Part shown: positions 12,198 to 23,434 of the stretch, piece by piece
Numbering within the stretch: position 1 is the stretch's first letter
How the letters are laid out: the number at the start of each line of letters is the position of its first letter
NCBI GenBank assembly: GCA_036186865.1
Contig: AP025053.1
Coordinates: 9,087,261 to 9,151,260, forward strand
Direction: 5' to 3'
Source of the DNA: Eustoma russellianum
Lineage: Eukaryota > Streptophyta > Magnoliopsida > Gentianales > Gentianaceae
DNA length: 64,000 nucleotides
The notes under the pieces: model-generated
Told to the model about the DNA's origin: nothing
Databases searched by the model: none
What the model saw: only the letters and a program-made list of their open reading frames with translations
Made by a program: the position numbers and the translations under genes

Positions 12198-12464
12198 TGC
12201 AACAACAACAACATTACCCCATTGCCTTAGAGGCTCCCGCCTATAGCGGGGCATGTAGGGGTCGGATGTACGCAACCATACTCATGTGTTAGAAACACAT
12301 GGAGGTTGTTTTTCGATGACCCATAATTATGTGTCAGGCTGTATCGATCAACTGCTACTTCACAACATAAGAAGCGCAACCAATTTAGTGAGTCATTTTG
12401 CTTTATTCCATCATATTCCAAAGTCAAGGAAGAGTGTGTCCTTGACTCTATTGGAAATAGAAAT
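12198..12464 (-). mobile_element. Au-like SINE with 16-bp target duplication
   Basis: The flanks carry a perfect 16-bp direct repeat, TCTTATATGTCACATA, at 12182-12197 and 12465-12480. Read on the minus strand, the body contains GGTCATCG-AAAACAACCTC, then GGTTGCGTACATCCGACCC, then CGGGAGCC, and ends GTTGTTGTTGTTGC. This matches the Au SINE of flowering plants as I remember it, including the GTTG-repeat 3' tail. Inserted into the copia LTR, it must be younger than that LTR. At 267 bp it is longer than a typical Au copy, and the extra 5' part (about 12335-12464) is unassigned. Confidence 0.75.
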
Positions 12465-12708
12465 TCTTATATGTCACATACGTCACGCAATAATATTAAT
12501 TATTACGTAAAGAATCCACACGTTAAGTGATTATTGGGTATGTTTGTGGATGTATAGTGTGATCTAAAATGGAAAACCCGAATATGTAGAAAGTCATATG
12601 TTCAGAGACCGCGATGGATGTGCTAAAAGTGCAACGACCATAAAGTGTACGACGTCTAGTCTCCGAGAGGCGACAACCCACGTGTCGCCAGTAGATAATT
12701 GTTGGTGC

Positions 12709-12795
12709 ATGAATTAAATATTAAATAATATTTAATATTAAATACTAGATAATAATATTTATTATTAAATATTAAATAATATTTAATAATGGAAA
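12709..12795. repeat. AT-only imperfect palindromic block in the copia LTR
   Basis: It consists almost only of ATTAAATATT / AATATTTAAT elements in both orientations, so each strand could fold. It may be a tiny palindromic insertion or slippage product. Confidence 0.45.
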
Positions 12796-12929
12796 AAGAT
12801 AACTTGTGACATTATCAAGTATATCTCCAGGTATCTGGGATAAGGAAATCTCTATACATAAAGGAAGAGGGTTTGGTTTCAGACAATACTCTGAACTCTT
12901 AATCCATTAGGATTCTTCCTTTCTCCCTC

Positions 12930-12937
12930 TATATAAA
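12930..12937 (+). promoter_or_regulatory. TATA box of the copia LTR
   Basis: TATATAAA lies in the right half of the LTR, where the U3/R boundary is expected. A weaker similar phrase (CTATACATAAAGGAAGAGGG at about 12851) suggests a local duplication of the promoter segment. Confidence 0.55.
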
Positions 12938-13265
12938 GGAGGAGGGTTGCACCTCTCACATAATATGAAAACCGACGGCATAAGGGTATAGGGAGGCAGT
13001 GCCAACCGTTGTTCTATAGAGCCCATACTGCTAACCTCTCCATCGGGTAAAACAGTGAATTGTTGAATCCGTTCAAGGGGTGCATCAACAATTGATGGGA
13101 GGTCGTGAATCCTTGGATCACGCCAGATTCAACATCAGCAGGAGCATTCGAAGTGTTCAGATTAACATCAACAATGGGAGAAGGTATAATTTTCGCATTT
13201 TGTTACTTTGTCTATTGATTAGATTAAACGGTCCTATTCGGAGATTTATTAAATTAAATCCAACA

Positions 13266-15399
13266 AGTCTAACTTCGACAATCTAGTATCTTGTGGTTTC
13301 TTTCTGGAAACGAAATTACGGACTACTAAGAAAAATTTTAAAAACAATTTCAGAACAAATACAATTAGTTGTTATATAACAAATCAAATATGTAACACAC
13401 ACACACACATATATATATATATATTTATATTTATATATATATATATAAGTATTTTACAATAACTAATAATCATCCTTGCTTGACACGTATTTTCTATATA
13501 ACTTATTCAATTAATCACTAGTGGTTCGTTATTTATTTATATAATAACACAAAATCTATCGGACTCGGATCATACATGATCCTCATAGGTGTACACATTA
13601 TTCTTCCAACTTTACACAATTTACAGAATCTGAAATCCGCTTGGAAACAATTTGCATCTTTTTTTATTTTTAGTTCGTAGTATTATTGAATAGTTCTTCT
13701 GTTTTAATAATATTGTTTTCGTTTAGTTTCAGTAGAATTTAAAACAAAATTAAACTATTTGACTACTATCCTTATTATACTCTTTTCTAATTGATGTATA
13801 CTAAAGAAATCATGTAAATACTTTTTAAATCGCAGTATGAAAACTTTAATTATTAACGTCTTTTTATATTAAAAAAAGAAAGAAAATATTTTTTTATACA
13901 AACCACAAAATATAGGATATAGTAATATCTTTAAGAGGAGGAGGTAGTTTCTATTGTTTGTGGATTTCATTTCACAGTGGAAGATTGACAGCGTTTTGCC
14001 TTAAATAAATTAAAGAACAAGTGAGTTTACAGATTGGGATACTAATGGACTGCAAGAACAAGTGCGTGTTTATATAAGCACTTGGGCCTAGATTTGGGGA
14101 TTAATTAGACATGCAAATAAGAATTTCCTTTTTAGCTTGTTTAATTTTTGGCCTTAATTATTTTTGGTCTATTCCTTAAAAAGTGAAATTTGTTACACAC
14201 TTTGACAAAATAAAAGTATAAAGTACTAAGTGCATCGCCTGAGCTTAATAGATTTATTTATTTGAGGATATTATTTTCCACGTTAGTTAGCTAAATATAT
14301 GGTATTAGATTGAAACATCATGTATTTTTATGGAACACACATATTATAATATTCGACATGTCGGTTGAAGATTTAGACCGACGGTCGAGATCTTTTTAGA
14401 GATTTTATTGTGCAATTGAGACCAAAAAGTACAGTTGAATAATTAGTAGATGATCATTAATTTGGAGTCCAAAATAAAAGAAAAACGATCGTGATAAAAT
14501 TCTATAAAAATATCCATATTGGTTAAATCCAGTTTTTTACCAGAAATATATCTGAAATAGGACCACTAATTTTGATTTTTGTGTATAAAAAGGACCACAG
14601 ACTACGGGCAAACAATTTTTTTACAAACTGAACCAAACTAGAAAAAATCGAATTGCGGTTTAGTAGCGAGTTTTAAAAATTTTGAAAACCTAACTGTTTC
14701 ATACAGTTCTATTTACGGTTTTAGAACTTTCAAACCATAAAAACTGAACCGGACCGTTTCTAAACTTTATATATATTTTATAATATATATCTTATAGAAT
14801 ATATATGTTTATAAATATGTAAAATATATCATTTTATGAAATATATAGGATATATTATAGAATATACAAAATATATTATTTTTATAAAATTTTTACCGTA
14901 CTGTTTTTATAAAATAAATATATTTTTTATAAAATATATAAAATGTATTAACAATATTTTTTTGAAATTTATTTAGTTTTCTTGTAATTTATTTAATTGG
15001 ATATTTGTTTTTTTAATTTTAGAGTTTTTGCTCAAAATTGTATTTGATTAAATAAACAAGAAAAAACCAGAACCAAACAAAACCAAACTTGACTGGTCAA
15101 ACAATTTGTTGATCGGTTTCGGTCTAGTTTCGGTTTTACCATTTTCAAACTGTTACAAATGGTTCGCTTTGTAATATGTCCTAAAACTGGCCAGACCGGA
15201 CAATGTACATCCCTTCCACATACCAGAAGACAGAGAGAAGGCGGCACCACACCTTCCTCCAATTTTCCATATCTTTTCTCTCAACCAAGTTTTCTTATCA
15301 GTCAATCATTTTTTTTACATCACTTTTATCTTCTTGACTCCAAGCTAGGTGAATATTTCTGGCCTTTTCAAAGATTGTTTGTACTATAGTATTTCCCTC
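13266..15399. other. AT-rich intergenic sequence, no gene seen
   Basis: About 2.1 kb with many A/T runs and no open frame of recognisable content. A CA/TA microsatellite lies at 13391-13448. From about 14590 to 15180 the text is rich in AACCAAAC/GGTTTTAG phrases on both strands, a composition common in short non-autonomous DNA transposons, but no clean terminal repeat or target duplication could be set. A 76-codon frame at 15159-15389 matches nothing I know. Confidence 0.5.
13391..13448. repeat. (CA)n/(TA)n microsatellite
   Basis: A run of CA dinucleotides passes into TA dinucleotides with a few TTTA interruptions. Confidence 0.9.
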
Positions 15400-16372
15400 A
15401 GGTAGGACAAAATCATCATCAAATAAGCTCTTGTTCCTCAAGGTCCAAATCGAATGCACCCCCTCCTAGAAAACGTACGCCAAGTCTTCCTCCACACGTT
15501 CATTTCCGATTTCCTCCCTTAGATTGGTATCGATCCAGCACATCACGTCATCCCCATGAAAGACGACCATGCCTCCCTTTTCACTATTTGCTTCCAGATC
15601 TTTGCTGCCCATCGACAACTTCTAAGCGCATGTAAGGTATAATCAACTGCATGTTAGCAGATAGCGCACGACAGTGTGGCTCGAAGATGTCTATCATGCT
15701 ATAGAGCCCCGGTTGGTAGCCTTCTCAAACAGGCTTGCCATAGTAACATGCTCATTCTTTAAGCTCCCTTTGCTTTCCAAATTCTCATCCAATTGGCTTG
15801 AGCCATTTGGTCTTCTTGCAGCAGTTGCACTTTATATGCTGACAAAACAGTGAACATTCCATTTGCTTGTCCTTGCCAAGTGATATTTGGATTATTCCCC
15901 TGCTAATCAATTGTGTTTGTGACCGATATACTCAAGCCTTTTCTAATCACCTCTACTGCCGCATGAATACTTCGCCATGTACATGATCCATCCTTACGTG
16001 GAGGACGATCGCCCCACAAGCTACCATACTTCGCGTGCATCACTCGAACCCATAAGAGGTTGTCCTCTTTTATATACCTCCATGCAAGTTTAGCTAATAG
16101 TGCTTGGTTCATAAGTTGAAGTTGCTTGATCCCTGTTCCACCCGCGTCTTTTGGTTTACCGATCTGTTTCCATGCGACATTATACAACTTCCTCGTGCCT
16201 CCATAATCACCCCAGAAGAAACAGCGATTCAAACGCTCCAGTTGGTGCATCGTATGTCTAAGAAGTAGTACCATTTGCATCCATAGGTAGGTACAGTGGA
16301 GATGACCGATTGTATTAAGAGTTGGTGGGCAGATTTAGATGGAAGTCTACCCTTCCAAGAAGCCAATCAGTC
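15400..16372 (-). pseudogene. LINE reverse transcriptase C-terminal fragment
   Basis: Read on the minus strand from 16372, the translation gives LASWKGRLPSKSAHQLLIQSV, quoted here as LASWKGRL and LLIQSV. Next comes RCFFWGD...KLYNVAWKQI, GGTGIKQLQLMNQALLAKLAW and MHAKYGSLWGD (open frame 16280-15903), the thumb-like region after the RT of plant L1 LINEs. Further down come GMFTVLSAYK and fragments of a zf-RVT domain, with stops and frameshifts to about 15400. EN and the RT palm are missing: the fragment starts exactly where the solo LTR at 16373 begins. I could not find its upstream continuation on the far side at 55561, so it may have been 5'-truncated or rearranged. Confidence 0.75.
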
Positions 16373-18143
16373 TGTAGCTCCCCACCCGAAACTAGGGTTC
16401 TAACCAGGTGCATCCGCAGTACTCTGCTACGAGGAGTACAAGGCATCGATACTATACATGTGCATGTCGACATGAATAATGAATCGATAAGCGAAAGCAG
16501 CATAATATAAACAAATCATAATCGACATGCAATATATTTTATCAAAAATCTGTACAAGTCATAATATACATAGTACTGAAATCTTCTAAAGTAAATCATG
16601 AGTTACGACCTAACGTGTTCCAGGCTACTCTCTCAGCATCCTTCGTCGCTATCTGTAGTCTATCTGTTCTATCTTCCTCATGCCAGTATAGCGGTACCTG
16701 TTATCTGTAAAGTGATAAGGCAAGTATGAGCAATAGCCAACTTTTAATCGCTCAGCAAGTAGTCCTACTAGATACGTCATGTGGATCACACATGTGAAGA
16801 CGGAGTGAATAAATAATTGTAATCATAATATTGAAAATAATAAAGCACGTCTTAAGTTGCAACAAAGGAAATAACAAAGAAGTAAATGAATCGAGGTAAC
16901 ACATATCAAAGCAGTAAATGAATCGTGGTAACACGTATATCTCTGTCTGGTATTCCTGTACTCTGTCAAGCTCTGGTTAATGCTACTATCATGTATATCC
17001 ACCCTTAGGATTCCGATCCGAGTCTAATATCTCATCATCATAAACCTTATCATCCAAGTAACATAAATCCAAGTACGCGTCATGTAAATGCGATGTCATA
17101 CTATGCTTATCTTTAAAATGATGTAAAAATGCACGGTAAAACATGTAACAGTATCTGTATAACTGTAACTTTTCAAAAACATAACTATTCTGTAAAACAT
17201 GTCATTTTCATACTGTAACGGTAAATGGTAACGGCAAATGGCATGCCGGTGATCCTTTGTCTATCAAACAAGAATACACACAAGCTGGTATGCCCATGAC
17301 ATCAATCCCCTTAGATTTCGATATCATGCGGCGCTCCAAACGGTAACATACTGTATGCCCCATAACATCAACCACCTCGGTTCAGATGTTATGACGGCAC
17401 ACCTCTGAATATATAAATGCGGTAAAATAACATGATCTATCCGATGGTAAACTTTTCAAAACCTGTATAAGATGCAACAGGTATGCACATGAATTCGTTT
17501 CTATTTCATATCACATGTATAAATACTCCGATCATACTCATGTCATCATATTCCTGAAGTCATTACATATCTACTTAATCTATAACCTAAATCATGAACT
17601 TTCCCTCTTCTACTTAACATAAAAGTCAAAACTCTAATTTCCTATAATAATCCATATTCTTTCATATTTCATATAAATATACTAAAGTAACCATGTCTTT
17701 ATCATACCTTATATTCTCTCTTATCTTTATGACATATATCAAATGATTTATTCTTATCATATTCTTAAACCAATCTCTCTCTCTATATATATATATACTT
17801 AATCCAATACTTAAGTCATGATAATCACCATCCGTTTCTCTTTTCTACTCCTCGTCCAACCCGGACATTTCATACAATTTCTATTCCACAACATATTCTT
17901 AACATATCCATCTTACACTTAAGTAAAAGAAATCAAAAACCCTAATTTCCTATACCATTTCATATCCTTTCATATCTCATATAAATACACATAACTTAAC
18001 CATGTCCTTTACCATAACTCATATTCTATCTCTTATCATTATAACCATGTATCAATTGATTTATTCCCTTGTCCAATTACATATATCAACCGAGTAAAAA
18101 TATATATCTACCATAGATAGAACCAAACCTTACTTTAGTATAC

Positions 18144-18147
<4 letters not shown>

Positions 18148-18196
<49 letters not shown>
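18148..18196. repeat. (TA)n microsatellite
   Basis: An almost pure TA run in the solo LTR. A second (TA)n run lies at 18606-18639. Confidence 0.9.
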
Positions 18197-18197
<1 letters not shown>

Positions 18198-18372
18198 CTT
18201 CACATTTCATGTACTATTTATACAAAGTAACTGTATTTCGTATAATAATATATATATAATCGCTTTCTATCCATAAGCACATGTATGCACATTTTATGAC
18301 ATATAACTTATTCATTTACACATCTCACCATATATATGTATACATAAAATATACTTAAGCCTTATTACCAAC

Positions 18373-18601
18373 AAAAGGCCCTTTGGCCAAAATTATTACA
18401 CATACATATATTTGTAAAAGTGCTATACACTTTACATATATAAATTCATAGCATTTGAAATAACCCCTTTTTCATATCTTAACTTATATACTATACATAT
18501 ATGTACTCATAATTTATATTTAATCTATTTTCATCCACTAAAAGGCCCTTGGCCGAAATAATATATAAGTATATATACTTGTATAAATTTGTTATACACT
18601 T

Positions 18602-18640
<39 letters not shown>

Positions 18641-18720
18641 CATAACACTTGAAATAACCATTTTTTTCTTAACTTGCATACTATACATATATGTATTCGT
18701 AAAGTATATTTAACCATTTT
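18373..18720. repeat. About 167-bp tandem repeat in the solo LTR, two units
   Basis: Two units begin AAAAGGCCC(T)TTGGCC at 18373 and 18540. Each continues through a shared phrase (ATACACTTTACATATAT, then ACTATACATATATGTA) to CATTTTTCATC. A third GGCC..GGCC unit start lies at about 19307, after the LINE piece at 18735-19230, which may have landed in the third unit. Each unit start is a short hairpin (GGCC/GGCC). Confidence 0.6.
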
Positions 18721-18734
18721 TCATCAAGTAACAA

Positions 18735-19230
18735 GTCCATTTTTGCCTGTGGCCACATGGTTACGGACAACATGGGTACATTCTCATCCGTTGCTAACTT
18801 GTTTGTGTTCTTATTTGGCAACTGCTGGTTATGTGATACACGTTTATTTGTTTCCTTGAGGATAATCTCACAATAATACAAGAGGCGAATTTTACAGAAT
18901 TCAAAAGGAAGTATCCCTATGATGCTCGCAAGTTTTTGGCCAAGACAAACTCCCTTGATGTTGCGCATGCCGATGCTGCTATTGTTCCTTTATCTTGTCA
19001 TCATAATTCCTGTGTCAGCATATTCCAATTATACAAATATGTACGCCTTTTCCTTCGTCAGGGTTTTATCCACAAGGGTGTTTTTACCTGGCAAGGTTTT
19101 AATGCGGCATATCGTGTATGATTGGAGGATGACAATCCTGCAAATGCTTCATTATCTTTTTGAATACGATGCTCTACTGTAATATGGTTTTCCTCCACCA
19201 CAAGTGAGGAAGAATATTAATAATACATGC
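18735..19230 (+). mobile_element. 5'-truncated LINE 3' end in the solo LTR
   Basis: The core at about 19045-19215 matches the 3' untranslated end of the full-length LINE at 37591-44011 (that one on the minus strand). Shared phrases include GGTTTTATCCACAAGGGTG, GGCAAGGTTTTAATGCG, CATATCGT and GGTTTTCCTCCACCA..AGTGAGG before an A/T-rich tail. The part before 19045 is probably more 3' UTR but aligns less clearly. No clear target duplication was set. Confidence 0.62.
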
Positions 19231-19462
19231 AGCTTTATTTAAAAAAATATATTTGTAACTTGTACAAATATATACTGTTATTATTAAATTAAGACATTTT
19301 TATTATAAAAGGCCTTCTTGGCCAAATTTTTATGCATGTATATGCTATATATATTTAGAATACATAGTTCATATCTTAGCATATTTATTCTACATAAGTG
19401 TATGCATAACATATAACATAAAAATCATTTTCATCCTAAAATCCTCTTCAAAGCTGTGTATG

Positions 19463-19465
<3 letters not shown>

Positions 19466-19524
<59 letters not shown>

Positions 19525-19535
19525 TGTATGTATAC
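19466..19535. repeat. (TA)n followed by (TATG)n microsatellite
   Basis: About 32 bp of TA repeats, then about nine TATG units (19497-19533), inside the solo LTR. Confidence 0.9.
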
Positions 19536-20627
19536 CTACGTATTCCATTTTAACATATATCTACCCGTGTATATATATACCTATACATATATACATATAT
19601 ACCTACTAAAAATCGTTTTCTTGTCATAAAAAAATAATGGCCGTGTATATATAATATGTATATACTTAATGGCCGTGTATATATATGATGTGTATATACA
19701 TATACCATAACTCAAAACCATCTATTTTACATATTCTTGTTGTTGGATGATCCACTTTGATGTAAACATACATATATAAATCTTGGAAATGCATGAAGGA
19801 TCCAGGAAGAGTACTTACTTTTACCACTTTTCTTACACTTTAAAGTGAAGGTTTCTTCACTTGGCTTAGAAGAAAACTCCTCCCCCTTCCCTCACACAAC
19901 CCACGGTTCCCACAAATGGAGAGTTAGTGTACAACTTATGGAAATGGATAAATGGAAGAAATAAAACTACTTTAGGTGATGTTTTTACCTTAATACATCT
20001 TGGTTTTCCAACATCTGAATTTCGTCCATCTTGAAGAAATGAAGGTTTGGAAGACTTGTCTCTTGTATGTAGGAAGGAAGAGAATATAAAAGATATAGAG
20101 TAGGAGATGAAGTAATTTGAAGAATGAAAAGTGAAAATGAGAGGGAGAGAGGGATGGTCAGCATAGAGGTGAAAGGAAGAATGTTGAAGTTGAAAAAGTG
20201 ATGGAGGAAGATAAAGAAAAGTAGAGATTTGTTATTTGTATTGTAAGAAGATGGAGGGAAGAGAAAGAAAACCTTTTCTTCTTGCTTGGAAGAGGCGGTC
20301 AAAATGATAAGGGTAGAGGGTTGTTGGCTTTTGGTTGAAGTTGTAAGAAGAATGTAAGAATGGTGGTGATTTATTGGTGTAAACATGAAGTGTGGGAGAT
20401 GAATTAAATTAAAGATGGAGAAGAGAGAAAGGGAGAGGGAGGCTTACGATTGGAAGAAAATAGGAGGAGAAATGATGAAGGTTGATGGGGAAAGATAGAA
20501 GAGGGTAAAAGTTGTAAGCGATTATTGTTGAGAAATGTGTTTGGATAATTTTCAAAGTCATGATTTTAAGTGTTAAGTGCAAAAAATGTCACACATGATG
20601 TTATATGTGATTAAAAGTTGAAAAAGT

Positions 20628-20880
20628 TGACATCGATCTCTCAGGTAGGTGCACATCGATCGATCTATGTATATAGATTTATCACATCGCTCGATCCATG
20701 TAAGGCAGAGAAAGTTCAAGACCTTACAGTGAGACATCGATCTCTAAACCTGAGACACATCGATCGATCGATGTACATCGAACACTCACTTCGATCGATC
20801 GATGTAGGTCAGAGACAAAATCAGAACCTTTCTGTGAGACATCGATCTCTGAAGATGAGGCACTTCGATCGATCGATGTC
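20628..20880. repeat. Cluster of ATCGATCGATCGAT-type palindromes in the 5' LTR
   Basis: Alternating ACATCGATCTCT and TCGATCGATCGATG motifs recur about every 30-50 bp, with copies near 20630, 20658, 20690, 20733, 20758, 20790, 20840 and 20868. The same cluster is at 52280-52532 in the other LTR. The motif is self-complementary, so it could form hairpins or bind a dimeric protein. Confidence 0.8.
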
Positions 20881-22180
20881 TAGGGTTTTTAGAAATATTT
20901 TTCTAAAAAGTGTTTAAATGATTGTTTTCATTTGTATATGATTTATACATGTTTATTATATGATTATCATGTGTTTTGGTGATTATAATTGTCTTGTGAC
21001 TAACGTGTCTTGGAAGTTTCTACAACTTACCGATAAGGGCAAAATTGGTATTTTGAGTTTTGTAGAAACACGATATGGTAAATATATATTAAGGATTTAT
21101 TCTTATACCATTTATCATGGCAAAGGTGATACCATGAGCATTTCTGACCATCCGGGTCTTTTCTGGAGTTTTCATATACCAGGGGTATTTTGGTCATTTC
21201 ACCCCCAAGGGTATTTTTGGTATTTTCACTCAAGGAATCTCTTGAGTATATTATTATATTGATTATGGAGCTGAGTTATTATTAATTTGAAGATAATATG
21301 GTGATTCTCTATTTTATTCTGTCACATGATGATATTATTGACTATAGCTGGATATGTGACTATTTGAGATGTCACATTCTATTTTTTTCTTGAAGACCCT
21401 CTTATATATGTTATGGGAACATATTTATCATCATTATTCAATGTTGTTCAAGGTGTTAAAGGTGCAGAAATGATCACGACATATAAGAAGAAATATTGGG
21501 AATTTCGGTGTTACACGTGACATAATCTTGTCAACTATTATCTATTAATTTCTTCTTCAAAATTTGAGTTGCTACACATTTTTGTATGCTCAAAAACTTG
21601 TATAATCAGGTGGATATGATGGTGTACATATTTTATGAGTTGGTGACAAGTGGACAAATCAAAAAGGAGCTAGTTGGCAAAAATGCCAACTAGGAAAATT
21701 CAAAGAAGTAGCCAACGGCTACTAGACTTTTCTTGGCAGATATTTTAGTCAAATGGAGCTCTCACATGCCCTATTCTTGTGCTTGGAGTTGAGGATAATT
21801 TGGTGATATTATCTTTTCTTTTATTATCAACAACTCACAAAGAAAAATCAAAGTTTTTTTTTGGAAAATACCAAGTGTAGCCAACGGTTACTTGGTGATA
21901 TTGGAGCTGAATTTTTTTAATTTGAAAATGTCAATGCCCACATGCCTATTCTTGTGCCAAGAAGTTGAGGTATTACCTTCTCCATATTATCTACATTTTG
22001 CAAAGGATAAATGAGACAATTCAAGGTGTAAATTTTTGGTCAAGATGATTCCAAGGTGGACCAATCATTTTGTCTCATTTTGCCAAGTGTACAAAGCCAA
22101 CCAATGATGAGAAGACATTTGGACTTGATGGTGAAGATGGTGACACATTGGAAGTCTTATCTCCAAGGCTCAATTCACAC

Positions 22181-22188
22181 TATAAATA
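22181..22188 (+). promoter_or_regulatory. TATA box of the SIRE-like 5' LTR
   Basis: TATAAATA sits in CACACTATAAATAGAGGCAA, the best promoter-like sequence of the LTR, and has an identical counterpart at 53834-53841. Confidence 0.65.
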
Positions 22189-23275
22189 GAGGCAATGGTG
22201 AAGAAGATAAAACACACTTGAAGCTCACAAGCATTTGTTGAATTGTCTAGCTATCATCTTCTTCCTGTTGTTGTTCTTGTTCCATTCTTTGTAGCAAAGG
22301 TGTTCTTGTTGTTTTTGTTGTGCTACAAGCCTCTTGAGCTTCATTTGTAAGATTGATTAGCCATTCTTATAAGGCTATATCAATAGGTGGTAGAGGTGTT
22401 GCAACTAAGTGTTGCATATAATGTGATTATCCAAGTCTTGAATAGGGTTTGTGTATAACCCAAGGATCAAGCTTGGTTCTTGTTGTAAGGTGTTTTGTTT
22501 CATAGTGAAATCCAAGGAAAGGTGTTCCTTGGGACTGGAGTAGGCCACATTGACCGAACTAGGATAAATCCTCGGTGTTCTTGTCTTGTTTCTTCATTTC
22601 TGTTTTCTGCCTGTTTTTACTGCAGTTTTCACACAATTTCTCACAATTTGAAAAAATAGCTAAACACTTTCAAAATTTGTGATTTTTGGTTGATTTATAC
22701 TTCAGACTGTTAGCTTTCATTTTCAACAAGAATCACTTTATTTGAGCAAGGAAAAGTTAGTCTTTCAGTCTTTGCAAGATAACTGCTCTAATCTGGCTGC
22801 AATCTGACCAGTTTTGAGAAAACTTAAATTCGGCATTTATCAAGAATCGTTTAAGGTCAGGGCCTTTTGGAAACTTCATTTAAACATCCTAAGGAGTGTT
22901 TTGATATAAAGATCAACCTTTTTAGTTGAGTATTCAAAGAGAAACACATTTTGCAAAATCAGCAACATTCTGTCCAATTCTGTCCAGATTGACCATCTGA
23001 ATCTTTTTATTTGTTTGAAGGGTCAAACGATCTTATTTTTGTCTGATTTTTGGAAAAAGCCTTGTTAACACATTGAAGTTGAATTCTGGAAAGTTTCATA
23101 AATTTTACAGTTGTGTACATTTATTTTTGAATTTTTCAAAAACAGGTTCTGAATCTGAGGTGGTCTCAGATTCTGTTTTCAAAGGAGATTTTTACAAAGG
23201 GTTGTAGTGTAATTTCCGATAACCACTATTCACCCCCCTCTAGTGGTGTTTATAGCAGGTGTACGGTCAAACAAT

Positions 23276-23287
23276 TGGTATCAAAGC
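23276..23287 (+). promoter_or_regulatory. Primer binding site of the SIRE-like element
   Basis: TGGTATCAAAGC, two bases after the LTR, matches the iMet-type site TGGTATCAGAGC with one change. Confidence 0.7.
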
Positions 23288-23434
23288 GATGTCTACACCA
23301 ATCAAAGAAGCAAGATTCAACACCGTACAATCAATACAAAGCCAAGAAACAATTACTCTTCGTAGCCTGCTTATCTCAGATTAAAGGTACATACTATGAC
23401 AATAGTTTCTCACAAAGGTGAGTTGGAAGGTATG

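Larger units (their letters stand above)
7197..13265 (+). mobile_element. Decayed Ty1/copia retrotransposon, 5' LTR not visible
   Basis: Domains follow the copia order: gag, zinc knuckle, protease, integrase, reverse transcriptase and RNase H. A purine tract and a 3' LTR (12093-13265) come next. Stops and frameshifts break gag-pol throughout, and two catalytic motifs are changed (see the pol entry). No sequence matching the 3' LTR occurs upstream, so the 5' end is deleted or lies beyond the LTR-like repeat at 1-7196. The clade is not assigned. Confidence 0.8.
12093..13265 (+). repeat. 3' LTR of the decayed copia element
   Basis: It starts TGTTGGGATTAA and ends TTAAATCCAACA, so it has TGTTGG/CCAACA inverted termini. 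Its 1,173 bp include a 267-bp SINE and its 16-bp duplicate, leaving an original LTR of about 890 bp. A TATA box lies at 12930-12937. No second copy was found. Confidence 0.72.
16373..20525 (-). repeat. Solo LTR, first segment (outermost layer of the nest)
   Basis: It starts TGTAGCTCCCCACCCGAAAC, the same left terminus as the LTRs at 23435 and 28412, and runs on in the same order as those LTRs until interrupted at 20526. It resumes at 54920 and ends GGTTGTAACG at 55560, matching the GGTCGTAACA right end of its relatives. The flanks CAGTC (16368-16372) and CAGTA (55561-55565) look like an eroded target duplication. Total original length is about 4.8 kb. It is clearly more diverged than the two LTRs inside the nest. 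Strand follows the related element at 23435. Confidence 0.78.
20526..23273 (+). repeat. 5' LTR of the SIRE-like element
   Basis: It is 2,748 bp and aligns along its length with 52177-54914, differing by a few percent by eye. It holds a TATA box at 22181-22188 and a cluster of ATCGATCGAT-type motifs at 20628-20880. No protein match was found. Confidence 0.9.

Noticed and set aside
14590..15180. Possible short DNA transposon with AACCAAAC/GGTTTT-rich ends
   Set aside because: I could not define matching terminal repeats or a target duplication; the similarity is compositional only.
20628..20880. Regular repeats with spacers suggesting a CRISPR-like array
   Set aside because: Repeats are short, palindromic and uneven, in a plant LTR, with no cas-like genes.
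20618..20917. A 99-codon frame matched by a similar frame at 52270-52569
   Set aside because: Both lie in the two LTRs of one element across the ATCGATCGAT cluster. Duplication is explained by the LTR pair, and no protein family is recognisable.
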